Shown here: one piece after another, positions 32,375 to 42,299 of the stretch
Numbering within the stretch: the first letter of the stretch is position 1
Layout of the letters: the number at the start of each line of letters is the position of its first letter
From: Actinomycetes bacterium
Lineage (GTDB): Bacteria > Actinomycetota > Acidimicrobiia > Acidimicrobiales > RAAP-2
NCBI GenBank assembly: GCA_021782915.1
Contig: JAJXUK010000013.1
Span: 1 to 47,638 of the forward strand
Direction: 5' to 3'
Length of the DNA stretch: 47,638 nt
Notes under the pieces: generated by a model
Told to the model about the DNA's origin: nothing
Seen by the model: only the letters and a program-made list of their open reading frames with translations
The model's database searches: none
Position numbers and translations under genes: made by a program

Positions 32375-33111
32375 GAGTCCATCGCCTCGTTCAAGATGCG
32401 ATCACCGAGGTAGACGCGTCGCACCGCCTCCGAGGCCAAGACCGCGCGAGGCTCTCCGTCAGCCACCAGGGCTCCGCTCGCCAGACACAGCAGTCGGTCC
32501 ACCGTGGACAGCAGGGCGCGCACCACGTGCTCGATCCACAGGATCGTGACGCCCTCGGCGTTGATCGAGCGAATGATGCCCGTCAGTTCGGTCACCTCGA
32601 GGTCCGTCAGGCCGCCGGCGATCTCGTCCAGCAGCAGCAGGCGGGGCTGGGTCGCCAGTGCACGAGCCAGCTCGAGGCGCTTGCGCTGCATCAGCGTGAG
32701 GCTGCCCGCTGCACGGTTGGCCAACGACGACAGACCCGTGCGTTCCAGGGCCGAGAAGGCGGCTTCGTGGCTCTTGCGTCCGCGCAGGACCGCTCCCTGC
32801 TGGGAGCCGACGAGCGTGTTCTCGAAGACCGTCATGTTCTCGAAGGGGCGTGGCACCTGGTACGTGCGACCGATCCCGCTGCGACAGCGAACGGAGGGGT
32901 GCATCCGCTCCAGCGCCTGGCCGACGAAGTGGATCTGGCCACCGTAGAGACGAACGTCACCCGAGATGATGCCGAACAGTGACGTCTTGCCGGCTCCGTT
33001 GGGACCGACGATGCCCACTGCCTCGCCCTCCTCCAACTCGAAGTTGATGTCGTCGGCCACGACGACCTGGCCGAACTTCTTCGACACGTGCTCGAGCTGG
33101 AGGAGGGGCAT
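32371..33111 (-). CDS. livG: ABC importer ATPase, LivG
   Basis: 246 residues. Walker A GPNGAGKTSLFGIISG, Walker B LLLLDEIAGGLTD and H-loop position WIEHVVRAL are clear; the signature is the degenerate LTLMQRKRLELARAL, as usual in LivG where the LSGGQ is weak. RTYQVPRPFENMTVFENTLVG is typical LivG. It lies 16 bp after the binding-protein gene. Confidence 0.93.
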   Translation of the reverse strand: MPLLQLEHVSKKFGQVVVADDINFELEEGEAVGIVGPNGAGKTSLFGIISGDVRLYGGQIHFVGQALERMHPSVRCRSGIGRTYQVPRPFENMTVFENTLVGSQQGAVLRGRKSHEAAFSALERTGLSSLANRAAGSLTLMQRKRLELARALATQPRLLLLDEIAGGLTDLEVTELTGIIRSINAEGVTILWIEHVVRALLSTVDRLLCLASGALVADGEPRAVLASEAVRRVYLGDRILNEAMDS

Positions 33112-33127
33112 GGCGGCTGAGGCGGAA

Positions 33128-34537
33128 CTACTTGTTGGTCGGGCGCAGCACGCCCGTCAACGGCACCTGCTTGTTCAGGGTGTTGTCCACGACGTACGGC
33201 GACCACGGCCAGACCTTGCCACCCACGTTGGCCTTCGAGCCAGGCTTCCACTGGATGCCCACCGGCGGAATGATCGCCACACCCGGGGCCGGGCTCGTCT
33301 TGGCGTTGAAGTTCATCGGTCCCGAGATGCCGGTGTAGTTCACGTGGTGCAGTGCGTTGGCCACCGCCGAGCGGTCGTGCGGATTCTTGACCTTCTTCAG
33401 GGCCTCGATGACAACCTCGAAGAGCGAGTAGGTCGAGCCCATCGACTGGACCCACTGCTGACCGGTGAACTGCTGGTAGCCAATCGCGAACTGCTTGGCC
33501 GTCATGCCCGTCAATGAGGACTTGTAGGGCGCGTACGGCGTCCACCAGGCGTCTGTGGCGACGTTGTTGGACAGGCTGCCCAGTGCGTACACGTCCGTCG
33601 GAAAGAGCATCACCTTGGCCACGGTCGCGAGCTTGGGGCGCCACTGCTGCTGGGAGGCCTGCTTCCAGAAGGTGTTGAAGTCCGGCGGCAGCGGCGCGTT
33701 GACGAAGAACTCGGCCCCGCCCGACTTGAAGGTCTGGATCATCGACGTGTAGTTCGTTGACAAGTCCTGGTAGGCGCCGCCATCGATGAACTTCCACGCG
33801 TTCTTGGTCTCCGCGGCCACGATCGGCGGGAACGCCGCGCGGAAGGCGTTGCCGTCCGCGTCGTTCGGGAACATGCCGGCGTAGATCTTGGCGGCGTGGG
33901 TCTGCTTCTGGACGCGGTTCCACATCGGCAGGAAGCAGTTCACGAACTCGGGAACGCCGAAGAAGAACGTCGTGCAGTACTTGAAGGCCCCCGACTGGGC
34001 GGCGCCGGTGGCCGAGAGCGTGCCGCCCAGGCCCACGTACCACGCCTCCCACGGACAGACCGTCGAGACGCAGGGGATGCCCGCCTGCTCGCACACGGTC
34101 GACACGGGCACCGTCGTCTCCGGAGCCGAGCTGGTGACGATGATGTCCACGCCCTGGGCCTGGATCAACTGAGTGGTCACCTGGGCCGCGGTCGTCGGAC
34201 TCGACTGGGAGTCCGCGACGATGATCTGAATCTTGTAGGTCGTCGCGCCGACCTTGATGCCCTTGGCGAAGTACTGCGAGGCCTTCACGAGCTTGAGCAC
34301 GTAGTTGTCAGGGCCCGCGAAGGACGCGAGCGCGCCCGTCTGGGGCGTGACGTAGCCAATCTTGATCACGTTGCTGCCGCTGGCTGCGTAGCTGGCCGCG
34401 GACTGGCTCAACGCGCCCGCTCCCCCGGCCGCCGCCGCCACGCCCAGAGCCTTCAGGCCCATCCGTCGGCTGAACTCGAGGCTGCCCCAGCCCGGAATGC
34501 TTTCCGGTATCTGGCTCGCGCCCGTCTCCTGATTCAT
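33128..34537 (-). CDS. periplasmic-type substrate-binding protein (LivK/aromatic-acid type), Tat signal
   Basis: 469 residues, longer than LivK (~370). The N-terminus has a twin-arginine export signal (SRRMGLKALGVAAAAGGAGALS) after a 22-residue lead, so the protein is probably exported folded. The mature part is a type I periplasmic-binding fold: VIKIGYVTPQTGALASFAG, VTTQLIQAQGVDIIVTSSAP, TVCPWEAW, then FKYCTTFFFGVPEF. Size and place next to aromatic genes suggest an aromatic-acid ligand, inferred only. The ATG has a strong GAGGGGGGA site 4-5 nt upstream. Three Cys in the mature part are unusual. Confidence 0.85.
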   Translation of the reverse strand: MNQETGASQIPESIPGWGSLEFSRRMGLKALGVAAAAGGAGALSQSAASYAASGSNVIKIGYVTPQTGALASFAGPDNYVLKLVKASQYFAKGIKVGATTYKIQIIVADSQSSPTTAAQVTTQLIQAQGVDIIVTSSAPETTVPVSTVCEQAGIPCVSTVCPWEAWYVGLGGTLSATGAAQSGAFKYCTTFFFGVPEFVNCFLPMWNRVQKQTHAAKIYAGMFPNDADGNAFRAAFPPIVAAETKNAWKFIDGGAYQDLSTNYTSMIQTFKSGGAEFFVNAPLPPDFNTFWKQASQQQWRPKLATVAKVMLFPTDVYALGSLSNNVATDAWWTPYAPYKSSLTGMTAKQFAIGYQQFTGQQWVQSMGSTYSLFEVVIEALKKVKNPHDRSAVANALHHVNYTGISGPMNFNAKTSPAPGVAIIPPVGIQWKPGSKANVGGKVWPWSPYVVDNTLNKQVPLTGVLRPTNK

Positions 34538-34572
34538 TGGTCCCCCCTCATTTTTGGTTGATGTTGTCTAGC

Positions 34573-34586
34573 ACACGACGTTGTGT
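34573..34586 (-). promoter_or_regulatory. near-palindrome in the binding-protein leader/promoter
   Basis: ACACGACGTTGTGT is symmetric at 12 of 14 positions and lies 36 bp before the start codon. It is a possible regulator site. Confidence 0.3.
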
Positions 34587-34601
34587 CCGAGAGCTCATTG
34601 T

Positions 34602-34617
34602 CTGATGTTTTCATCAG
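34602..34617 (-). promoter_or_regulatory. inverted repeat CTGATG-N4-CATCAG
   Basis: A perfect 6-4-6 inverted repeat (loop TTTT on the plus strand) between the Rieske and binding-protein genes. It could be a GntR-type operator or an internal processing hairpin; no T-run follows. Confidence 0.35.
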
Positions 34618-34656
34618 TCTGTCGAAGAATTCTCCAGCTTTCCCTGATCGGGCCGT

Positions 34657-35673
34657 CTAGGCGTGCGCCATCTCGGCCAGCATCCGGCGCGCGGCGAGTC
34701 CGCCGCGGTCGATCTTGATGCTCACCTCGGTCATCTCAGGCGACGACCCGAGACGTCGCTGCAGCACGTTGAGCGCGTCCACGTCCTCCTGGACCACGCC
34801 GGCCTGCATCTTGGACAAGAACAGATCGACCTCGCCGTCTCCGACACAGAAGTCCCGGGCCAGGGCCCAGAAGTCCCACACCGAGTCCTCGGTGCGGGGC
34901 GTGAGGCCGTAGAAGATCTTCATGTGAAAGGCGTGCTCGTCACTGCCGTCGGGCCGCGGTGGCTGGCCCACCGGCGCGATGCCCGAGTTGAGCTGGTAGA
35001 AGCCCGGTGGGTAGTAGTCGATGTCCTGCCAGCGATCCACCTGACCGGTCAGGCCAGTCGTGCGCGAGTAGAACGGTGGGCACTGCACGGCGTTCATGTG
35101 CCGATAGACGTGCACGACGCGACGCTCCTGGTCGGTCTCGACCTCGATGGGTGTCTCGGCCACCTCCGGCGTGCCGATGGAGCCGTGGTGCAGGAAGGTC
35201 TCGTGCGACAGGTCCAGCAGGTTGTCCACCAGGAGGGAGAACCCGCCGTCGATCTTGACCGCACCGCAGACCACTGACCAGTTCGTCGCGTCCTCGAGCC
35301 ACGGTGTCGCGGGCAGGGTGCCGGCGTCGGGCTCGCCGTGGCCCATCCAGATCCACACCCAGCACCCACGCTCCACCAGCGGGTAGTGCCGAACGCTCAA
35401 CTTGGAGGGAATCCGCTCCTGACCAGGTACCGCCACGCACGCGCCCGAGCAGTCAAACGTGAAGCCGTGATAGCCGCACACGAGCCGGTCCTCGACCAAT
35501 CGGCCGAGTGAGAGCGGGTAACCGCGATGCGGGCAGCGATCCGCCAGCGCGACGACCGTGCCGTGCGAATCCCGGAACATCACCACGTGCTCGCCCAGGA
35601 TCGTGCGCGACATCGGCTGCTCTGACAGCTCGCTGGACAGCGCGGCGACGTACCAGTGCTGACGTAGAAACAT
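34657..35673 (-). CDS. VanA-like Rieske non-haem iron oxygenase, terminal subunit
   Basis: 338 residues from ATG 35673, which has GAGGGGGG 4 nt upstream (the frame also opens at a GTG 12 nt earlier). The Rieske [2Fe-2S] ligands are Cys ~47, His ~49, Cys ~66 and His ~69 (CPHRGYPLS ... CGYHG). The mononuclear iron site is in NLLDLSHETFLHHGS (two His, with a later Asp). The size and motif set match VanA-type O-demethylases and related aromatic-acid oxygenases. Vanillate to protocatechuate is the likely reaction given the neighbours. It needs an electron donor (VanB), and none is encoded nearby. The gene heads the importer run and is divergent from the aldehyde dehydrogenase. Confidence 0.85.
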   Translation of the reverse strand: MFLRQHWYVAALSSELSEQPMSRTILGEHVVMFRDSHGTVVALADRCPHRGYPLSLGRLVEDRLVCGYHGFTFDCSGACVAVPGQERIPSKLSVRHYPLVERGCWVWIWMGHGEPDAGTLPATPWLEDATNWSVVCGAVKIDGGFSLLVDNLLDLSHETFLHHGSIGTPEVAETPIEVETDQERRVVHVYRHMNAVQCPPFYSRTTGLTGQVDRWQDIDYYPPGFYQLNSGIAPVGQPPRPDGSDEHAFHMKIFYGLTPRTEDSVWDFWALARDFCVGDGEVDLFLSKMQAGVVQEDVDALNVLQRRLGSSPEMTEVSIKIDRGGLAARRMLAEMAHA

Positions 35674-35772
35674 GGCCCCCCTCACTGCGCCACGCCACGC
35701 TGCGTACGACGCTGGCAGCGTAGTCCCGATGTGCTAAGCAAGCAACCACACCACGAGCGGGGGGACGTGATC

Positions 35773-37230
35773 ATGGGCTTTCTCGACGCTGCCCACTGGC
35801 AGTCGAACATCTTTCTGAAGGGCTGGCGCCCTGGTAGCGCCGGTGATGCGCCAGTCGTGGAGCCGGCCACGGGCAAGGAGTTGGCCCGCACCGGACGCGC
35901 CAGCGTGGCCGACGTCGCGGAAGCCGCCGCCGTGGCCGCCGCGGCCCAGCGCGCCTGGGCCGCTCTGCCCTTCACCCAGCGCAGCACCGTCATGCGCAGA
36001 GCCGGCCAGCTCCTGGTCGATCACGCCGAGGAGTTCAACGAGTGGATCATGCGCGAGACGGGCGGCATCGCCCCGAAGGCGCAGCTGGAGACCCACGTGG
36101 CCTCCGAGGAGTGCTTCGAGGCCGCCGCGCTCGCCTCGCACCCGACCGGCGACATCCTGCGCAGCGAGATGCCCCGGCTGAGCTTTTCACGCCGCGTGCC
36201 GGCGGGCGTGGTCGGCGTGATCGCGCCCTTCAACGTGCCGCTCATCCTCTCGATCCGCTCCGTGGCTCCGGCCCTCGCTCTGGGCAACGCGGTCATCCTC
36301 AAGCCCGACCCGCGCACGGCGGTCAGCGGCGGCGTGCTCCTGGCGCGGGTCTTCGAAGAGGCCGGCGTGCCCGAGGGCGTCTTCTCCGTGCTGCCCGGCG
36401 GGGGCGACGTCGGCGAGGCCCTGGTCATCGAGCCTCGGGTGCGCGTCATCGCCTTCACCGGCTCGACCCAAGTCGGACGCAGCGTTGGCGCCCTGGCCGC
36501 CCAACATCTCAAGCGGGCCCACCTGGAACTGGGCGGCAACTCGGCGTTGATCGTCCTGCACGACGTCGATCTGCAGAAGGCCGCCTCGGTGGGCGCCTTC
36601 GGCTCCTTCTTGCACCAGGGCCAGATCTGCATGACGACGGGGCGCCACCTCGTCGATGCGCGCATCGCCGAGGACTACGCGGCGATCCTGGCCGAGAAGG
36701 CCAACCACCTGCCAGTCGGTGATCCGATGTCCGGCACCGTGGCGATGGGACCGCTGATTGACGCCAAGCAGCGCGACAAGGTTCACCGCATGGTGACCGA
36801 GACCGTGGACGCCGGCGCCACCCTGGCCGCCGGGGGCACCTACGAAGACCTCTTCTACCGGCCCACCGTACTGACCAACGTCTCTGTCAAGGCCTCGGCC
36901 TACTGCGAGGAGGTCTTCGGACCTGTCGCACCGATCGTGCCCTTCCACTCGCTGGACGAGGCCGTGGCCCTGGCCTCGGACTCGCCCTACGGGCTCAGTC
37001 TGGGCATCCTCTCGAGCGACGGGCTGCGCGCCCTCGAGCTGGCCGAGCGCATCCCCACCGGGGCCATCCACATCAACGACCAGACCGTGCACGATGAGGC
37101 GGTCATCCCCTTTGGCGGCGTCGGCCACTCGGGCAACGGCTCACGCATGGGCGGCATGGCCAACCTCGAGGCCTACACGGAGACCCAGTGGGTCACCGCC
37201 CAGGCCGACATGCCCGACTACCCGTTCTGA
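35773..37230 (+). CDS. aromatic aldehyde dehydrogenase (vanillin/benzaldehyde dehydrogenase type)
   Basis: 485 residues from ATG 35773, which has GGGGGGA about 9 nt upstream. NAD-linked ALDH features are VVGVIAPFNVPLILSIRS, FTGSTQVGRSV, catalytic-base Glu ~252 in LELGGNSA and nucleophile Cys ~286 in GQICMTTGR. FLDAAHWQSNIFLKGWRP at the N-terminus is characteristic of the vanillin/benzaldehyde branch. It would oxidise an aromatic aldehyde to the acid that the Rieske enzyme uses. Convergent with pobA, divergent from the Rieske gene. Confidence 0.88.
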   Translation: MGFLDAAHWQSNIFLKGWRPGSAGDAPVVEPATGKELARTGRASVADVAEAAAVAAAAQRAWAALPFTQRSTVMRRAGQLLVDHAEEFNEWIMRETGGIAPKAQLETHVASEECFEAAALASHPTGDILRSEMPRLSFSRRVPAGVVGVIAPFNVPLILSIRSVAPALALGNAVILKPDPRTAVSGGVLLARVFEEAGVPEGVFSVLPGGGDVGEALVIEPRVRVIAFTGSTQVGRSVGALAAQHLKRAHLELGGNSALIVLHDVDLQKAASVGAFGSFLHQGQICMTTGRHLVDARIAEDYAAILAEKANHLPVGDPMSGTVAMGPLIDAKQRDKVHRMVTETVDAGATLAAGGTYEDLFYRPTVLTNVSVKASAYCEEVFGPVAPIVPFHSLDEAVALASDSPYGLSLGILSSDGLRALELAERIPTGAIHINDQTVHDEAVIPFGGVGHSGNGSRMGGMANLEAYTETQWVTAQADMPDYPF

Positions 37231-37291
37231 GCCCGCCCCGCGCGAGCCTCGCGGCACCGGCGTCGCGCACGTCGTGGGCTTCCACGTAGCC

Positions 37292-38476
37292 CTAGAGGCT
37301 GCACGCGTCCACGTAGTGTCGCGCCAGGGCCCGCGCCGTGGGCTCGGACTCGACCACCTGGCGCAGGCGCGCGAGCTGGACGCGATTCTCGAACTCGTCG
37401 TGGGGATTCGGGTGCAGCATCTGAGTCATGTAGGTCGAGAACTCCTCGGCGCGCCAGACGTGGCGCAGGCACGTGTCGCTGTAGGCGTCCAGCAGACGAG
37501 TGTCGTTCTCACGCAACGCGGCCACCAGGGCCGGCACGAGGACACGCACGTCGGCCAACGCGAGGTTCATCCCCTTGGCGCCCGTCGGCGGAACGATGTG
37601 CGCAGCGTCACCGGCCAGCACGAGTCGCCCGTGGCGCAGCGGCTCTAGGACGATGTTGCGCATGGCCGTGATGCCGCGCTCGAGGATGGGCCCGGTCTGG
37701 AGCTGGCCGTGAGCTCCCTCACCCAGGCGCGTCGCGAGCTCGTCCCAGATGCGCTCGTCGGACCAGTCCGCCAGATTCTCGTCGGGGGCCACACCCAAAT
37801 ACAGACGCACGAGCTCGGGCGAGCGCATCGAGTACAGGGCGAAGCCGCGCTCGTGACGGCTGTAGATCAACTCGTCATTGACCGGCGCGGCCTGGGCCAG
37901 GATGCCCAGCCAGGCGAAGGGATAGACCCTCTCGAAGCGACGGCGCACCAGCGCGGGCACGGACTGGCCGGTCACGCCGTGCGTACCGTCACAACCGGCA
38001 ACGTAGGCGGCGTGGATGCGAAGTGGCCCCTCGGGCGTGTTCGCGTCCACGAAGGGTCGCTCGGTGTCAATGCCCTCGATTGCGCGGACCTCAGACTCGA
38101 AGTGAAGGGCCGCGCCGTGGAAGTTGAGCCGCAGGCCGATCAGGTCCTTGACCACCTCCTGCTGGCCGTAGACGGTGATGGCCCGTCCGTCGGCCAACTC
38201 GAGGAAGTTGATACGGTGCGCGCCGTTCTCAAATCGCAGTTGAATGCCGTGGTGTGCCAGGCCCTCGCGGCGCATGCGCTCACCGACACCCGCCTCGGCC
38301 AGCATCTCGGTGATTCCGTACTCGAGAACACCCGCACGCTGACGATGCTCGACGTAGTCCCGGGTGCGACGCTCGAGCACGATGTTGTCCACACCCTGCA
38401 GGTGCAGCAGGTGCCCGAGGACCAGGCCCGCGGGGCCCGCGCCCACGATGACCACCTGCGTGCGAACCTCGCGCAT
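37292..38476 (-). CDS. pobA: 4-hydroxybenzoate 3-monooxygenase
   Basis: 394 residues, the usual PobA length. FAD-binding motifs: GAGPAGL at residues 12-18, CDGTHGVTG (the DG motif) and LVLAGDAAHIVPPTGAKGMNLA (the GD motif). The substrate-side signatures RQRAGVLEYG and LYLGVAPDE match PobA. It converts 4-hydroxybenzoate to protocatechuate with NAD(P)H and oxygen, feeding the lig operon. The ATG has a GGGGAG site 3-4 nt upstream. It is divergent from ligK across a 140-bp shared promoter region. Confidence 0.94.
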   Translation of the reverse strand: MREVRTQVVIVGAGPAGLVLGHLLHLQGVDNIVLERRTRDYVEHRQRAGVLEYGITEMLAEAGVGERMRREGLAHHGIQLRFENGAHRINFLELADGRAITVYGQQEVVKDLIGLRLNFHGAALHFESEVRAIEGIDTERPFVDANTPEGPLRIHAAYVAGCDGTHGVTGQSVPALVRRRFERVYPFAWLGILAQAAPVNDELIYSRHERGFALYSMRSPELVRLYLGVAPDENLADWSDERIWDELATRLGEGAHGQLQTGPILERGITAMRNIVLEPLRHGRLVLAGDAAHIVPPTGAKGMNLALADVRVLVPALVAALRENDTRLLDAYSDTCLRHVWRAEEFSTYMTQMLHPNPHDEFENRVQLARLRQVVESEPTARALARHYVDACSL

Positions 38477-38502
38477 GACTCCCCTTCACTAGATGGAACC
38501 GC

Positions 38503-38522
38503 GGACCGAAGTGTAGTGGTCC
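38503..38522 (-). promoter_or_regulatory. possible operator between pobA and ligK
   Basis: GGACC-N10-GGTCC surrounds TACACT (minus strand), a possible pobA -10. Arms are only 5 bp. Confidence 0.25.
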
Positions 38523-38574
38523 ACCGCACGAGCTCCTCAGCTGGCGGACGCGGACGACGTGCGAGACGGGCGTC

Positions 38575-38580
38575 TAGATT
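38575..38580 (+). promoter_or_regulatory. -10 box (TAGATT) of the lig operon
   Basis: TAGATT lies 36 nt before the ligK ATG. A GGGGGG Shine-Dalgarno (38605-38610) follows, so the lig operon has a leadered transcript. Confidence 0.45.
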
Positions 38581-38616
38581 CAGTAGCCGCAGCGCCAATG
38601 TGACGGGGGGTCGACC

Positions 38617-39300
38617 ATGGCCGTAGTGATGCGCAACACACCGCGCACGGACCTCGCGATCGTGGACGCCCTGGCGGGCTTCGGCGTGGCGACCCTGCAC
38701 GAGGCCCAGGGCCGCCGAGGACTGTTCGCCGCGCGCCTGCGCCCGATCTACCGACCGGTGCGTGTGGCCGGCACCGCACTGACCTGCGAGGTGGCCCCGG
38801 GGGACAACTGGTCCATCCACGTCGCGGTCGAAGTGGCACGACCCGGGGACATCCTGGTGGTCACTCCCACCAGTCCCTGCGAGGACGGCTACTTCGGCGA
38901 ACTGCTGGCAACCAGTCTGATCGCCCGCGGCGTGCGTGGCCTCGTCATTGACGCCGGGGTCCGCGACGTCGCCGAGCTGAGCGCCATGGGCTTTCCCGTG
39001 TGGTCCCGAGCGATCAACGCCCAAGGCACGATCAAGGAGACGCCCGGCAACGTCCAGACGCCGATCGTGTGCGCCGGAGCCTACGTCCAGCCCGGCGACG
39101 CCATCGTGGCCGACGACGACGGCGTCGTCGTCATCGCGCGCCACGAGGCGGGCGCGGTCCTGGCGCGAGCCGAGGAGCGTGAGAGCAACGAGGCCGACAA
39201 GCGCACGCGCCTCGCGGCCGGCGAGCTCGGCCTGGACATGTACGCTATGCGCGACAAGCTCGCCGAGAGGGGCCTCGTCTATCGGGACTTCGAAGGATGA
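38617..39300 (+). CDS. ligK: 4-carboxy-4-hydroxy-2-oxoadipate / 4-hydroxy-4-methyl-2-oxoglutarate aldolase
   Basis: 227 residues of the HMG/CHA aldolase (RraA-like) family. Features: [13 protein letters not shown] near the N-terminus, [28 protein letters not shown] carrying the Gly loop and the conserved Arg-Asp of the metal/pyruvate site, and [13 protein letters not shown]. It splits CHA into pyruvate and oxaloacetate, the last step of 4,5-cleavage, and may also decarboxylate oxaloacetate. It is the first gene of the operon, with a strong ribosome site, and overlaps the next gene by ATGA. Confidence 0.93.
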   Translation: MAVVMRNTPRTDLAIVDALAGFGVATLHEAQGRRGLFAARLRPIYRPVRVAGTALTCEVAPGDNWSIHVAVEVARPGDILVVTPTSPCEDGYFGELLATSLIARGVRGLVIDAGVRDVAELSAMGFPVWSRAINAQGTIKETPGNVQTPIVCAGAYVQPGDAIVADDDGVVVIARHEAGAVLARAEERESNEADKRTRLAAGELGLDMYAMRDKLAERGLVYRDFEG

Positions 39301-40391
39301 GGCCGACGGCGATACCGGCCGCGCTCATGCGTGGCGGCACGTCCAAGGGCCTGATGTTCCTCGCCACCGACCTGCCCGCGGAGCCGCGCGTGCGCGACGC
39401 GGTCCTGCTGGCGGCGATGGGCTCGCCGGACGCGCGCCAGATCGATGGCGTGGGCGGGGCCCATCCTCTGACCTCCAAGGTCGCCGTCGTGAGCGCCTCG
39501 CCACGCGCGGACGCCGACGTGGAGTACCTCTTCTTGCAAGTCTGGCCCGATCGAGCCGAGGTGTCGGACCAGCAGAACTGTGGCAACATGCTCGCCGCCG
39601 TCGGTCCCTTCGCCCTCGAGCGCGGGCTGCTGAGCCCACGCCACGAGCGCACACCAGTTCGCATCTGGATGCAGAACACCCAGAGCCTGGCCGTGGCCAC
39701 CGTCGAGACGCCCGACGGGCAGGTCACCTACGAGGGTGACGCCGCCATTGACGGCGTGCCCGGACACCACGCGCCGATTCCCATCGAGTTCCTGGACGTC
39801 GCCGGATCCAGTTGCGGCGCTCTGCTGCCCACGGGTCGTGTCGTCGACGAGATCGAGTCCACGAGGGTGACACTGATTGACAATGGCATGCCCGTCGTCT
39901 GCCTCGCCGCGCGCGACCTGGGACTCGAGGGATACGAGAGTCCCGCGCAGCTGGAGGCTGACTCGGGTCTGCGCGAGCGCCTCGAGGCGATTCGCGTGCG
40001 GGCCGGGCAACTGATGAACCTGGGCGACGTGCGCGGGGCCACCGTGCCCAAGATGAGCATCCTGTCCCCGGCGCGCCACGGGGGCCTCATCAACACGCGC
40101 ACCTTCATTCCGCACCGCGTCCACGAGGCCATCGGGGTCTTCGGGGCGGTCTCGGTCGCTACCGCCTGCCTGCTGCCCGGCTCGGTCGCGCACCAGATGA
40201 CGGGTGGTCCCGTGCGCGCCGGTCGACACGACGTGACCGTCGAGCACCCCAGCGGCTACTTCACCGTCTTTCTCGACGTGGTCGTCGAGGCCGACGACGT
40301 GCGCGTGGAACGCGCGGCCCTGCTGCGCACCGCTCGGCTGTTGATGGACGGTGCCGTCATGGTGCCCGCTCGAGTCTGGGAGAGACGGTGA
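39297..40391 (+). CDS. ligU: 4-oxalomesaconate tautomerase (GalD/LigU, PrpF family)
   Basis: 364 residues. PrpF-family features: [14 protein letters not shown] at the N-terminus, [15 protein letters not shown], and [15 protein letters not shown] carrying a conserved Cys. It moves the double bond between keto and enol forms of oxalomesaconate so that LigJ can hydrate it. Overlaps ligK by ATGA and ligJ by GTGA. The name ligU follows Sphingobium; galD is the Pseudomonas name. Confidence 0.9.
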   Translation: MRPTAIPAALMRGGTSKGLMFLATDLPAEPRVRDAVLLAAMGSPDARQIDGVGGAHPLTSKVAVVSASPRADADVEYLFLQVWPDRAEVSDQQNCGNMLAAVGPFALERGLLSPRHERTPVRIWMQNTQSLAVATVETPDGQVTYEGDAAIDGVPGHHAPIPIEFLDVAGSSCGALLPTGRVVDEIESTRVTLIDNGMPVVCLAARDLGLEGYESPAQLEADSGLRERLEAIRVRAGQLMNLGDVRGATVPKMSILSPARHGGLINTRTFIPHRVHEAIGVFGAVSVATACLLPGSVAHQMTGGPVRAGRHDVTVEHPSGYFTVFLDVVVEADDVRVERAALLRTARLLMDGAVMVPARVWERR

Positions 40392-41407
40392 TCATCGACT
40401 GCCACGGCCACTACACCACCGCCCCTGCGGCCCACACCACGTGGCGCGACGAGCAGCTCATCGCCTACGAGGCCGGTGTGGGCGCCCCCACGTATCCGCA
40501 CATCTCCGACGACGAGATCCGCGAGAGCATCGAGCAGAACCAGCTGCGCCTGATCCGCGAGCGCGGGGCCGACCTGACGATCTTCTCTCCGCGCGCCTCG
40601 GCGATGGCCCACCACCTCGGCGATGAGTCGGTGAGCATCGCGTGGACTCGCGCCTGCAATGACCTGATCGCCCGCGTGGTGGCTCTGTACCCGGAGAGCT
40701 TCGCGGGCGTCTGTCAGCTCCCCCAGTCCCCCGGGGCTCCCATCAGCAACTCCATCGGTGAACTCGAGCGATGCGTGAACGAGCTCGGCTTCGTGGGCTG
40801 CAACCTCAACCCTGATCCCTCCGGCGGGCGCTGGAACGGCCCACCGCTCACCGACCGGTCGTGGTACCCGTTCTACGAGGCGATGGTCGCCCTGGACGTG
40901 CCGGCCATGATCCACGTCTCCAGCAGCTGCAACGACAACTTCCACGCCACGGGCGCTCACTACCTCAATGCCGACACCACCGCGTTCATGCAGCTGCTCC
41001 AGGGTGAGCTGTTCGCCGACTTTCCCACGCTTCGCTTCATCATCCCGCACGGAGGCGGGGCCGTTCCCTACCACTGGGGCCGCTATCGCGGCCTGGCCGA
41101 CATGCTGCACAAGCCCGAGCCCGCCGAGCACGTCATGGGCAACGTCTACTTCGACACCTGCGTGTACCACCAGCCCGGGATCGACCTGCTCGTGCAGGTC
41201 ATCGATCACCAGAACATTCTCTTCGGCTCCGAAATGCTCGGTGCGGTGCGCGGGCTCGACCCGCGCAGCGGTCAGTACTACGACGACACCAAGCGCTACG
41301 TCGACGCCGCAGTGCTCAGTGAGTCCAGCCGCGCGCAGATCTACGAGGCCAACGCTCGACGAGTCTTCCCACGCCTTCACGCCCGCCTCGTCGGCCAGGG
41401 ACGCTAA
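40388..41407 (+). CDS. ligJ: 4-oxalomesaconate hydratase
   Basis: 339 residues, amidohydrolase fold, GTG start overlapping the tautomerase stop. Metal ligands: [10 protein letters not shown] at the N-terminus (H-x-H), MIHVSSSCND, and PHGGGAVPYH; NILFGSEMLGA near the end supplies the acid. It adds water to 4-oxalomesaconate, forming CHA for LigK. Shares one base (TAATG) with ligI. Confidence 0.93.
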   Translation: MIIDCHGHYTTAPAAHTTWRDEQLIAYEAGVGAPTYPHISDDEIRESIEQNQLRLIRERGADLTIFSPRASAMAHHLGDESVSIAWTRACNDLIARVVALYPESFAGVCQLPQSPGAPISNSIGELERCVNELGFVGCNLNPDPSGGRWNGPPLTDRSWYPFYEAMVALDVPAMIHVSSSCNDNFHATGAHYLNADTTAFMQLLQGELFADFPTLRFIIPHGGGAVPYHWGRYRGLADMLHKPEPAEHVMGNVYFDTCVYHQPGIDLLVQVIDHQNILFGSEMLGAVRGLDPRSGQYYDDTKRYVDAAVLSESSRAQIYEANARRVFPRLHARLVGQGR

Positions 41408-42299
41408 TGGGACGATTCACGATGGACGCGGACTGGCTCGTCTTCGATCCGACGCCCTCGAAACCCGCCTACGTGCTGCCCGCGGGCGCGGTGGACGCGC
41501 ACTGTCACGTCTTCGGGCCCGGCGACGAGTTCCCCTACGCGCCCGAGCGCAAGTACACGCCGTGCGACGCCGGCAAGGACGCCCTGTTCGCCCTGCGTGA
41601 CCACTTGGGCTTCAGTCGCAACGTCATCGTCCAGGCCACGTGTCACGGCGCCGACAACTCCGCGATGCTCGACGCCCTGCACGCCTCACACGGTGCGGCG
41701 CGCGGAGTGGCCACGGTGCGCGACGACATCACCGACGACGAGCTGGGGGACCTGCACCGCGCTGGAGTGCGCGGAGTGCGCTTCAACTACGTGCGCCGCC
41801 TCGTTGATCCCCGGCCCGACGAGTACTACCGGCGCATCGTCGAGCGCATCGGCCCACTGGGCTGGCACGTGGTCATCTACTTCGAGGCCGCCGACCTGGC
41901 TGAGCGCGCAGACTTCTTCCGCTCCCTGGACACCACGCTGATCGTGGATCACATGGCTCGACCCGACGTCACCAAGTCCGCGACGGGACCCGACTTCGAC
42001 GCCTTCGTGCGCTTCATGGAGGAGAACGAGAACGTCTGGACCAAGGTGACCTGCCCCGAGCGTCTCTCGGTGAGCGGCCCGCCCGGCTACGACGACGTCG
42101 TGCCCTTCGCGCGACGGATCGTCGATGAGTTCGAGGACCGCGTGCTGTGGGGCACGGACTGGCCCCACCCGAACCTCAAGGGCCATATGCCCGACGACGG
42201 GGCGCTCGTCGACTTCATCCCGCGCATCGCCACGAGCAGCGCGAAACGGGCCAAACTGCTGGTGGACAACCCCCACCAGCTCTATTGGGGGGAGGGCTG

